Assembly (NCBI GenBank): GCA_965222935.1
Contig: CBDCVA010000001.1
Coordinates: 372,001 to 436,000 of the forward strand
Length of the DNA stretch: 64,000 bases
DNA from: CBDCVA01 sp965222935 [NCBI: Candidatus Latescibacterota bacterium]
GTDB taxonomy: Bacteria; Latescibacterota; CBDCVA01
Reading direction: 5' to 3'
Position numbers and translations under genes: made by a program. The notes under the pieces were generated by a model. That model was not told where the DNA came from. It worked only from the letters and a program-made list of their open reading frames with translations, and ran no database searches. The stretch's first letter is position 1; every line of letters starts with the position of its first letter. Positions 26,880 through 34,102 of the stretch are shown piece by piece.

Positions 26880-27644
26880 GTGGCCTCAGATGCGGGTGCA
26901 GCCTCGTCGCGCCTCGGCGGTCTTGTGACGAGTGTGCTGCTCTTCGGAGTTTGTGCAGGCCTCAGCCTGAGCGTTCTGGCGGTGGCCCTCGATCGTGTCG
27001 TCATGCCATTCTTCGTCCGCGTGGGGGATGAGGTTGAGCTTCCCGACATTGTTGAGCAACCCCTGGACCGTGCTCAGGCGGAGCTTGATGTGCACGAACT
27101 AGGCCTGCACGTTGCTGGTCGACGGGCGGACCTGCGGGTGCCGAAGGATCATGTGGTCGCTCAGAACCCGGCGCCTTTCACCACGGTCAAGAGGGGTCGG
27201 CGCGTATATGTGACCCTCAGCACTGGCCCGCCAGTGGTGAGGGTACCCAAGTGCGTTGGGGACACGGAGCGGAACGCACGGCTAGCTGTGGAGGATGCGG
27301 GACTGATCTTAGGAGCCGTGACGTACCGCGCGTCCAAAAAAGTTACCAGAGGCCGGGTGCTCGCTCAGATCCCAGATGCCGGGGCATCGACTGTGCAGCA
27401 CGCACGCGTGGACTTGGTTGTATCTAGTGGGCCATCCGAACCGAAGGTGGCTGTACCGTCGGTCGTTGGGATGAGCCTCAAGGGGGCCCGGGCAGTCTTG
27501 CAAGCGGCTGGTCTGGTTGTCGGGCAGACCGTGAATGTGCCAAACCTCAACTACCTCCCCGGCACGGTGACAGCTCAGGACCCTGCTGCAGGGACGAAAG
27601 TGGAACGCCAGAGCTTCTTGGATCTGGAGGTGAGCGCGCTTTAG
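26880..27644 (+). CDS. membrane-anchored PASTA-repeat protein
   Basis: 254 residues from GTG 26880. A short cytosolic N-terminus is followed by one transmembrane helix (about residues 13-37) and three PASTA repeats (roughly 50-118, 119-186 and 187-254), recognised by the recurring pattern of VPxxxG...A...L..aGL..G and a terminal VDLVVSSG-like strand. PASTA domains bind peptidoglycan or beta-lactams and are usually attached to Ser/Thr kinases or PBPs. Here there is no kinase domain. Only 3 nt separate it from rpe; a PASTA gene beside rpe is also common in other phyla. Confidence 0.85.
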   Translation: MASDAGAASSRLGGLVTSVLLFGVCAGLSLSVLAVALDRVVMPFFVRVGDEVELPDIVEQPLDRAQAELDVHELGLHVAGRRADLRVPKDHVVAQNPAPFTTVKRGRRVYVTLSTGPPVVRVPKCVGDTERNARLAVEDAGLILGAVTYRASKKVTRGRVLAQIPDAGASTVQHARVDLVVSSGPSEPKVAVPSVVGMSLKGARAVLQAAGLVVGQTVNVPNLNYLPGTVTAQDPAAGTKVERQSFLDLEVSAL

Positions 27645-27647
27645 TCT

Positions 27648-28301
27648 ATGATCACCGTCGCCCCTTCGATCCTGGCGTGTGATTTCGCCCGCCTCGCCGA
27701 TGAGGTCGCCCGCGTGGAGGCCGCCGGCGCGGACTGGCTGCACCTCGACGTCATGGATGGCCACTTCGTGCCCAATCTCTCGTTTGGCGCCGATATCGTC
27801 GCGGCCGTGGGGCGCCACAGCCGTCTGCCCCTCGATGTGCATCTGATGGTCGAAGAGCCCGGGCCGCCGTTACTTCGGATGTTCGTGGACGCGGGGGCGG
27901 ACTGGTTGACGGTGCATCTCGAAGCGTGCCAGGACCCAGCCGGAACGCTCGCGTGGATCCAAGACGCGGGGGTTCGCCCGGGGTTGGCGGTGAAGCCGGC
28001 AACGCGTGCCGAGGCCGTTGAGCCGCTGCTAAGCGCGCTGGACCTGGTGCTTATCATGTCGGTCGAGCCGGGCTTCGGTGGTCAGCCGTTTATGCCCGAG
28101 GCCTTGCTGAAGTTGAGTATGCTCCGCCGGATGCTCGACGCAAGCGGCTCGGATGCGCGGCTTTCGGTGGACGGCGGCATCGAGCCCTCGACCGGCGCCG
28201 AGGCTCGAGCGCACGGGGCGGATGTGCTGGTCTCGGGGTCAGCGATCTTTCACGCGCCCGATCCACAGCAGGTGATCGGGGCGCTGCGCGGCCGCCTGTA
28301 A
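27648..28301 (+). CDS. rpe: ribulose-phosphate 3-epimerase
   Basis: 217 residues, the normal size. Motifs: APSILACDFARL at the N-terminus, HLDVMDGHFVPN with metal-binding His/Asp, DVHLMVE, MSVEPGFGGQ, and the phosphate-binding SVDGGI. Interconverts ribulose 5-phosphate and xylulose 5-phosphate in the pentose phosphate pathway. ATG 27648 directly follows the PASTA gene without an obvious ribosome-binding site, so coupling is likely. Confidence 0.96.
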   Translation: MITVAPSILACDFARLADEVARVEAAGADWLHLDVMDGHFVPNLSFGADIVAAVGRHSRLPLDVHLMVEEPGPPLLRMFVDAGADWLTVHLEACQDPAGTLAWIQDAGVRPGLAVKPATRAEAVEPLLSALDLVLIMSVEPGFGGQPFMPEALLKLSMLRRMLDASGSDARLSVDGGIEPSTGAEARAHGADVLVSGSAIFHAPDPQQVIGALRGRL

Positions 28302-28374
28302 GTGGCGTCGCTGGTCAGCGGAAGCTGTTGCGATTGCCCGGGGCCACAATTCCTTTCATCCTTTGTAGATTCCA

Positions 28375-29256
28375 GTGAGCCTTGGCCTGGGAGAGGTCTC
28401 TGCGCTGGCGAGCGCCCTGGCCTGGGCGATTGCCGCCGTCTTCTTGATGTGGGGCTCGGATGAGGTTGGAATATGGACCCTGAACGCCTACCGTTGCGCC
28501 TGGGGATGTGGGGTGCAACTGGCCATCGCGGGGTTTACGGTCGATTTCACCGACCTGGCGCACCTAGAGCCGTTCACCTGGCTGGCGATGCTCGTCTCGG
28601 TGGTCCTTGGCCTTGGCGATGGTGCGCACTTCCTGTCCATCAGGCTTATCGGCGTGGCGCGTACCCTTCCACTCACCGCTCTTTACCCGCTTAGCACGTT
28701 CTTTGTGGGGCTAGTGCTCTTGCGTGAGGCTTTGACCGCTTGGACGTTTGCGGGGACGTTGCTGGTGACGGGCGGAGTTGTCCTTATCGCGGTGGCCCAG
28801 GGTGGCCGCGGTCTGGAACTGACCCGCCGGCGGCTCCTCGGTGGGCTCGCCGCTTCGTCCGTTGCAGCCTTGTGCTGGACGGCGAGCTCGGCCATCATGA
28901 GTTACGGCTTCGGAGATGCGCCTGTCCCGGCTGTCGCGATGATTCGTCTGGCGTTTGCGGCACTGGTGCTCTTCGGCGTGCTCGCGATCCGTGATGGGGG
29001 GCGAGGGATGCGCATCGCATCGCGGACCGGCTTCTGGGCCACCGCCGTCGTAGGCGTGCTCGGCACGGGCCTGGGCGGCTTACTCTTGCTCGCGGGCCTC
29101 AAATACGCCGGAGCTGCCAAAACGGCGATCCTGGTGTCGACGCCGCCGCTCTTCGCCACGCCCATCGCAGTTATCTTTCTCAACGAAAGACTGACTTGGC
29201 CCGTGGTAGCAGCCACGCTGGGCACCATCGCGGGCGTTGGGTTGATCGTGAGTTGA
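28375..29256 (+). CDS. EamA/DMT-family transporter
   Basis: 293 residues with ten predicted transmembrane helices arranged as two EamA repeats (about 5-140 and 155-293). The second repeat ends TPPLFATPIAVIFLNERLT, the typical EamA hairpin. GTG start at 28375. An inner-membrane exporter or permease for metabolites, with unknown substrate. The hisD-family gene follows after 12 nt. Confidence 0.87.
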   Translation: MSLGLGEVSALASALAWAIAAVFLMWGSDEVGIWTLNAYRCAWGCGVQLAIAGFTVDFTDLAHLEPFTWLAMLVSVVLGLGDGAHFLSIRLIGVARTLPLTALYPLSTFFVGLVLLREALTAWTFAGTLLVTGGVVLIAVAQGGRGLELTRRRLLGGLAASSVAALCWTASSAIMSYGFGDAPVPAVAMIRLAFAALVLFGVLAIRDGGRGMRIASRTGFWATAVVGVLGTGLGGLLLLAGLKYAGAAKTAILVSTPPLFATPIAVIFLNERLTWPVVAATLGTIAGVGLIVS

Positions 29257-29268
29257 GGATGTACTTCG

Positions 29269-30588
29269 ATGCGGATTGAGCGGCTGGCTGAGCTTTCGGA
29301 CGAGCGGCGATGTCAGGTCCTGGAGCGGTCCGGCACCCAGATCTTCGCCCTTGATCTTATCGGCGAAATCGAGGCGTTGGTCGAGGACGTCCACCGGGGG
29401 GGCGATGGGGCCGTCTGTCGCTACACGGCGAAGTTCGACGGCGTGGTGCTCGACCCCTCGCGCCTGAGGGTTACCGAGGCCGAATTCGAGGCCGCCGCGC
29501 GCGAGGTCCCCGTCGAAGTGCACGCTGCCATCGAGGCCTTCTGGAACCACGCGTACGCTCACAACGCTGCGCTGGCTCGGAGGGCCGCCTCCTGGATCGA
29601 GGAGACCTCGCCGGGGGTTCACGTAGGCGCCAAGACGTCGCCCGTAGCGAGCGCGGGCCTGTTCGTCCCCAGCGTCAAGGGCACTTTTCCCTCGACGGTT
29701 ATCACCCTCGGGGCGGGAGCAGCGGCCGCCGGCGTCTCCGAACGGGCCCTCTTCGTGCCACCTTTGCCGGGAGGAGACGGGCACGTGGACCCTGCCGTGC
29801 TGGTGGCGGCTCGGCGCGTCGGAGTGGACGCGGTTTATCGCGGCAACGGACCGGCCGGGATCGCGGCCCTGGCCTTCGGTACCGAGACCGTCCCTCGCAT
29901 GGGCGTGATCGCCGGCCCGGGTGGTCCGGCAGTGAGCGCGGCGCAGGCGGTCGTTCGGCGTTACGGGATCGTAGTGCCCGCCGTGCTCGGTCCCACCGAA
30001 TGCATGATCCTCGCTGATGAGACGGCGGACCCCGATCGCCTCGCGCTCGACCTGTTGACCGAGGCGGAGCACGGCGCGGATTCGGCGGCGCTTCTGGTGA
30101 CATGGGCAAAATCCGTGGCTGACGCGGCCTTGGCGCGGCTCGAACATCATCTGGTCCAGTTGCCCGAACCGAGGCGCAGCTACGCCGAGAGCTCGCTGAC
30201 CGACTACGGGGGGTTTTTCGTCGCGGGGGATCGCGGGGAGGCGCTGGATTTCGCGAACGCCTACGCGCCCGAGCACCTCCAGATCGCCACGCGCGACCCC
30301 GAAGCGGAACTCGCCGAGATCGTCCATGCCGGCGAGATCCTGCTGGGCCAGACGACGCCCTTCGCCGCGGCGAATTACTGGATTGGCGTGCCGGCGGGGT
30401 TACCGACGACGGGATTCGCGCGATGGCAGTCGGGTATCACGGCGCTGTCGTTCCTGAAGTACTCTTCGGTCGCTCGTCTCGCACCTGAGGCGACGCGGGC
30501 GTCTGCGCCGCACGTGCGGGCGCTGGGGACGCACGAGGGTTTTCCCGCCCACGTGCGCGCCCTGACGGAGCGAAAGACTTGGACGTAG
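29269..30588 (+). CDS. hisD: histidinol dehydrogenase family protein with altered metal/active-site residues
   Basis: 439 residues, full HisD length, with family stretches VFVPSVKG-like (LFVPSVKGTFPST), PTECMILADETADP, YAPEHLQIA and a C-terminal EGFPAHVRAL containing the conserved His. True HisD binds zinc through Gln259, His262, Asp360 and His419 (E. coli numbering). Here the QxxH site reads EAEH (Gln to Glu), and the GDYxxGxNHVLPT block reads ANYWIGVPAGLPT, so the Asp ligand is Asn and the Asn-His pair is Pro-Ala. No other his genes are nearby. It may be a paralogue oxidising another amino alcohol or hydroxy acid. Confidence 0.8.
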   Translation: MRIERLAELSDERRCQVLERSGTQIFALDLIGEIEALVEDVHRGGDGAVCRYTAKFDGVVLDPSRLRVTEAEFEAAAREVPVEVHAAIEAFWNHAYAHNAALARRAASWIEETSPGVHVGAKTSPVASAGLFVPSVKGTFPSTVITLGAGAAAAGVSERALFVPPLPGGDGHVDPAVLVAARRVGVDAVYRGNGPAGIAALAFGTETVPRMGVIAGPGGPAVSAAQAVVRRYGIVVPAVLGPTECMILADETADPDRLALDLLTEAEHGADSAALLVTWAKSVADAALARLEHHLVQLPEPRRSYAESSLTDYGGFFVAGDRGEALDFANAYAPEHLQIATRDPEAELAEIVHAGEILLGQTTPFAAANYWIGVPAGLPTTGFARWQSGITALSFLKYSSVARLAPEATRASAPHVRALGTHEGFPAHVRALTERKTWT

Positions 30589-31985
30589 CAGGTCAGCGCG
30601 CGCTGGTTATGGGCCTGGGGCTGTTCGGTGGCGGCGGCGGAGCGGCACGCTACCTCGTCCGTCGGGGGGCGCGCGTCACGGTGACCGACCTGCGCGGTCC
30701 CGATGTCCTGGCGCCATCGCTCGCGGCCCTGGAGGGGCTGCCGATCCGCTACCATCTGGGTGGACACGATCCGGCGGATTTCCACGACGCGGATCTGGTG
30801 GTGGCCAATCCTGCGGTGCCATCGGGTTCGCGCTACCTGGAGATCGCGCGAAAACGCGGTGTGCCCATCGAGAGCGAGATCACGCTCTTTGCCCGAGCGT
30901 GCCGCGGCACGTTATTGGGCGTCACAGGGTCGGTTGGCAAGACGACGACGGTGGCGATGCTGGCGGCCATCGTACGCGCTGCCGGTCTTCCCCTGGAAGT
31001 GGGCGGCAACCTGGGCATCTCGCTGTTGGACCAAGTCGAGGCCATCGAGCCGGGATCGTGGGTCCTCTTGGAGTTGTCGAGCTTCCAGCTTGAAGCGCTC
31101 GACGCGCTGGGGATAAGTCCATATCTCGCGGTCATCACCAACTTCGCGCCCAACCATCTGGACCGTCACCCGACGCTCGAGGCCTATGCCACGGCCAAGT
31201 GCGCCATCCTGCGCCATCAGAGCGAGACGGATCACTGCGTGCTCAACGCGGATGACGCCGAGGTACGCTCCTGGGCCGATCGGACGCGTGCCAGGCTAGT
31301 CTGGGCCTCCTGCGCAGGTTCGGTCGAGCGCGGAGCGTGGCTCGCCGACGGCCAGCTCTGGCTTCGAGGAGAGGAGGGTGCTCGGGCGCTCCTGCCGACG
31401 AAGGCATTGCGCGTGTGCGGGGAGCACAACGTTGCCAACGCCCTATGCGCAGCGGCGGCGGCTGGGGCACTCCGGATCGAGGATAGCGCGATCATCCGAG
31501 GGTTGTGCAGCTTCGACGGCCTTCCACACCGTCTGGAGCGGGTTGAGGGGACCGGCCACGTCCGGTGTTACAACGACTCGAAGGCGACGACGATGCTCGC
31601 AACGCGGAGTGCGCTCGCTACCGTCGGGGAGACGTTACACCTGATCGTCGGAGGCGCGGCCAAGGGAGCCGACTTGGCGCCCCTGGCGGAAGAGATCGCG
31701 TGCCGGGCTCAGGCGGTCTATGCCATCGGCGAGGCAGGCCCGGTGCTCGCCGCCGGGGTCCGCGATGCCGCGGAGCGGATGGGCCGGGCCGTCACCGTGG
31801 TCGAGGTCAAGGACCTAGAGGCTGCCGTGATGGAGGCCTCCCGTCGCATCAAGTCTGGGGAGGCGCTCGTCCTTTCGCCCGCGTGCGCGAGCACCGATCA
31901 GTTCGCCAACTTCGAGGCGCGCGGAGAGCGCTTCCGGCGGCTAGTCCGCGGAGCGTTCGGCGATTCGAGGACGGAGGATGCATAA
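30579..31985 (+). CDS. murD: UDP-N-acetylmuramoylalanine--D-glutamate ligase
   Basis: 468 residues from TTG 30579, which overlaps hisD by 10 nt and has CGGAG upstream. N-terminal UDP-binding domain (VMGLGLFGGG), ATP-binding GVTGSVGKTTT, the Mur motif LELSSFQLEAL, ITNFAPNHLDRH, GEHNVANALCA, YNDSKATT, and a C-terminal SPACASTDQFANFEARGERF. It adds D-Glu to UDP-MurNAc-L-Ala in the cytosol. Unusually it lies outside any mur/fts (dcw) cluster. Confidence 0.9.
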   Translation: MDVAGQRALVMGLGLFGGGGGAARYLVRRGARVTVTDLRGPDVLAPSLAALEGLPIRYHLGGHDPADFHDADLVVANPAVPSGSRYLEIARKRGVPIESEITLFARACRGTLLGVTGSVGKTTTVAMLAAIVRAAGLPLEVGGNLGISLLDQVEAIEPGSWVLLELSSFQLEALDALGISPYLAVITNFAPNHLDRHPTLEAYATAKCAILRHQSETDHCVLNADDAEVRSWADRTRARLVWASCAGSVERGAWLADGQLWLRGEEGARALLPTKALRVCGEHNVANALCAAAAAGALRIEDSAIIRGLCSFDGLPHRLERVEGTGHVRCYNDSKATTMLATRSALATVGETLHLIVGGAAKGADLAPLAEEIACRAQAVYAIGEAGPVLAAGVRDAAERMGRAVTVVEVKDLEAAVMEASRRIKSGEALVLSPACASTDQFANFEARGERFRRLVRGAFGDSRTEDA

Positions 31986-32499
31986 CTATAGCTGGCTCGT
32001 GCGCAGCGAGATCGCTGGCATGGGCAGGCCCGGGAGGGGGTTTCTGGCGAAGCCGGACGCGGCCGACGACGATCTGCACAAGGACCTACAACTGCTTAAA
32101 GATGAGGAGGTTGTGGCCATCATCTCGCTCACGAGTGAACCCGTGGACGCGGCGTTGGCTGGCGAGTACGACATCGAGATCGTTCATCTGCCCGTGGTTG
32201 ATATGGCGCCTCCGACACTTGACCAGATGCATCAGTTCGCCGATTTCGCTCTGCCATGCATCGATGGTGGTGGGAGAGTCGTCGTCCAGTGCGGAGCCGG
32301 ACTCGGCCGTACGGGCACGTTTCTGGCCTGCTATTTGGTGGCCAGAGGCATGAGTGCCGAGGAGGCCATCATCGAAGTGCGAAGGAAGCGCCCAGGTTCG
32401 ATCGAGTCGGCGGGGCAGGAGGAGGTCGTGCATGAGTTCGAGCGGGCCTGTCGGGAGCGGAGTGCGGCGGGCGATGAGGGTTCGCTGGCCGAGCCATGA
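31978..32499 (+). CDS. dual-specificity/tyrosine phosphatase-like protein
   Basis: 173 residues. The phosphatase P-loop is present as QCGAGLGRTGT, i.e. C-x5-R-T with Gln replacing the usual His before the nucleophilic Cys. A plausible general acid Asp lies in PVVDMAPPT. The N-terminal SEIAGMGRPG and SLTSEP segments match bacterial and archaeal small DSP proteins. The substrate may be a phosphoprotein, phospholipid or nucleotide. Overlaps murD by 8 nt and is overlapped by the RNA methylase through ATGA. Confidence 0.82.
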   Translation: MHNYSWLVRSEIAGMGRPGRGFLAKPDAADDDLHKDLQLLKDEEVVAIISLTSEPVDAALAGEYDIEIVHLPVVDMAPPTLDQMHQFADFALPCIDGGGRVVVQCGAGLGRTGTFLACYLVARGMSAEEAIIEVRRKRPGSIESAGQEEVVHEFERACRERSAAGDEGSLAEP

Positions 32500-33338
32500 T
32501 CTCCGAGCGTGACCGCATCACCAGCGCGCGCAACCCGCGGATCGTGCGCGCACGGTCGCTCACGGAGCGCAAGTACCGCAGGCGGCACGCGGCATTCCTG
32601 GTCGAGGGGCTTAAGCTCATCCACGATGCTCTGGACGGCGATGCACCGCTGGCCGAGGCGTTCGTCTGCGAGGCGTCGCTCCCCGATCCCGCAGGTGTCC
32701 GGCTCTTGGCCCGGCTTCGGGACGCAGAGGTTCCCTGCCACGCTGTCGCGCCGCACGTCCTCAAATCCCTGAGCGAACGCGATCACCCGCAGGGCCTGGT
32801 CGCCGTGGCGCGCATTCCGGCTAGAGCGCTAAGTGATATCCCGCGTAGCGGTCAGCCGCTGGTCGTCGCCTGTGGGCTTCAAGATCCCGGCAACTTGGGC
32901 GCGATCGTCCGGACCGCCGACTGTGCAGGAGCGAGCGGCGTGCTCCTCGTGGAGCCCTGCGTGGACCTGTACGACCCGAAGACGGTTCGTGGGACGATGG
33001 GCTCCCTGTTCACCCTACCCGTGGTGAGCGTGCGCGAACCGGGGCGCCTCTGGGCCTGGCTGCGCGCGGGCGGCTACAGGCTGGTAGGCACGGCGTCGCA
33101 TGGGTCCCTCGACGCTTTCGCCGCAGACTTGCGCGGCCCGGTGGCGTTCGCGCTGGGCAACGAGGCCAGGGGGCTCCCGGACGAGGTGCTCGGGGAGCTG
33201 GATGCTGTCGTGCGTCTGCCGATGTCGGTCGGGGCGGATTCGCTCAACGTGGCCGTGGCCGCGGGCATCTTATTGTACGAGGCGTGGCGTCAACGGGGTT
33301 TCGAGCCGCTTCCGAGCCCGGTCGGCGAGAGTCCTTGA
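32496..33338 (+). CDS. SpoU/TrmH-family RNA 2'-O-methyltransferase
   Basis: 280 residues. An N-terminal RNA-substrate-binding domain (SARNPRIVRARSLTERKYR, AFLVEGLKLI) is followed by the SPOUT knot: QDPGNLGAIVRTADC (motif 1), ALGNEARGLPDEV (motif 2) and LPMSVGADSLNVAVAAG (motif 3). This is closest to RlmB/TsnR-like rRNA guanosine methylases, but the exact target is unknown. It ends the operon that starts near rpe or hisD. A strong hairpin and then tRNA genes follow. Confidence 0.92.
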   Translation: MISERDRITSARNPRIVRARSLTERKYRRRHAAFLVEGLKLIHDALDGDAPLAEAFVCEASLPDPAGVRLLARLRDAEVPCHAVAPHVLKSLSERDHPQGLVAVARIPARALSDIPRSGQPLVVACGLQDPGNLGAIVRTADCAGASGVLLVEPCVDLYDPKTVRGTMGSLFTLPVVSVREPGRLWAWLRAGGYRLVGTASHGSLDAFAADLRGPVAFALGNEARGLPDEVLGELDAVVRLPMSVGADSLNVAVAAGILLYEAWRQRGFEPLPSPVGESP

Positions 33339-33364
33339 CGGATAAGCCACGCCTGGCTATATAC

Positions 33365-33402
33365 AGTACCTGACCCGTGGAGGACTCATCGGGTCAGGTA
33401 CT
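33365..33402 (+). repeat. 13-bp perfect inverted repeat (hairpin) between RNA methylase and tRNA-Arg
   Basis: AGTACCTGACCCG (33365-33377) pairs perfectly with CGGGTCAGGTACT (33390-33402) around a 12-nt loop, and flanking AT bases extend the stem past one mismatch. There is no T-run on either side, so it could be a factor-assisted terminator, an RNase processing site ahead of tRNA-Arg (starts 5 nt later), or a mobile palindrome. Confidence 0.7.
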
Positions 33403-33406
33403 ATAT

Positions 33407-33480
33407 GCGCCCATAGCCCAATTGGATAGAGCGTCTGGCTACGGACCAGAAGGTTGGGGGTTCGAGTCCTCCTGGGCGCA
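33407..33480 (+). tRNA. tRNA-Arg(ACG)
   Basis: Full cloverleaf: acceptor GCGCCCA/TGGGCGC, D-arm GCCC...GAGC, anticodon stem TCTGG/CCAGA with loop CTACGGA (anticodon ACG), T-loop TTCGAGT, discriminator A. CCA is not encoded. A34 needs deamination to inosine by TadA, whose gene is about 100 nt downstream. Confidence 0.95.
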
Positions 33481-33494
33481 CTTTCAGGTCATGC

Positions 33495-33567
33495 GGCTCA
33501 TTCGTCTAGTGGTCTAGGACGCCGGCCTCTCGAGCCGGAAACACGGGTTCGATTCCCGTATGAGCCA
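33495..33567 (+). tRNA. tRNA-Glu(CTC)
   Basis: Acceptor GGCTCAT/ATGAGCC, the D-arm beginning GTCTAGTGG typical of tRNA-Glu, anticodon stem CCGGC/GCCGG with loop CTCTCGA (anticodon CTC), T-loop TTCGATT, discriminator A. CCA is not encoded. 14 nt after tRNA-Arg. Confidence 0.95.
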
Positions 33568-33585
33568 CACCTTTTTTAGCCCGCG

Positions 33586-34080
33586 ATGGTCGAGTCCCCG
33601 CTTCTGACGCCGAAAGAGGCGGAGGGGTGGATGCGTTTAGCCTTGCGCGAGGCGGAGGCAGCGCTGGCGGCCGACGAAGTGCCCGTCGGCGCTGTGATCG
33701 TGAAGGGCAGTGCAGTGATCGGGCGCGGCTACAACCGTGTGGAGGCGCTGCGCGACGCCACGGCGCACGCCGAGATCCTCGCGATTGGGGCGGCCAGCGA
33801 GGCGCTGGGCGACTGGCGCCTGGAGGGGACAACCCTCTACGTGACGCTTGAGCCCTGTGCGATGTGCGCTGGGGCGATCCTCCTCGCCCGCATCCCGTGT
33901 GTGGTCTTCGGGGCGTACGATCCGCGGATGGGGGCGTGCGGCTCCGTCCTTCAGCTTCTGAGCGGCGCCTCTCTCGACCGCCAGCCCCAGGTGCTCGGGA
34001 GCGTTCTGGATGCTGAATGCGCTGGCCTTCTGCGCGACGCCTTTCGCGCTATGCGGGCTCGTGCTGAGAAAAGGCCTTGA
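33586..34080 (+). CDS. tadA: tRNA-specific adenosine deaminase
   Basis: 164 residues. Deaminase zinc site HAEILAI (His ligand and catalytic Glu) and PCAMCAGAI (two Cys ligands). EVPVGAVIV and ACGSVLQLL are typical of TadA. Converts A34 of tRNA-Arg(ACG) to inosine. ATG 33586 is 18 nt after tRNA-Glu and has no clear Shine-Dalgarno. In Bacillus subtilis tadA is followed directly by SRP RNA, dnaX, ebfC and recR. Here the same order continues after an AT-rich insertion. Confidence 0.95.
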   Translation: MVESPLLTPKEAEGWMRLALREAEAALAADEVPVGAVIVKGSAVIGRGYNRVEALRDATAHAEILAIGAASEALGDWRLEGTTLYVTLEPCAMCAGAILLARIPCVVFGAYDPRMGACGSVLQLLSGASLDRQPQVLGSVLDAECAGLLRDAFRAMRARAEKRP

Positions 34081-34102
34081 GAAGGAATCGATAAATAGAG
34101 TC

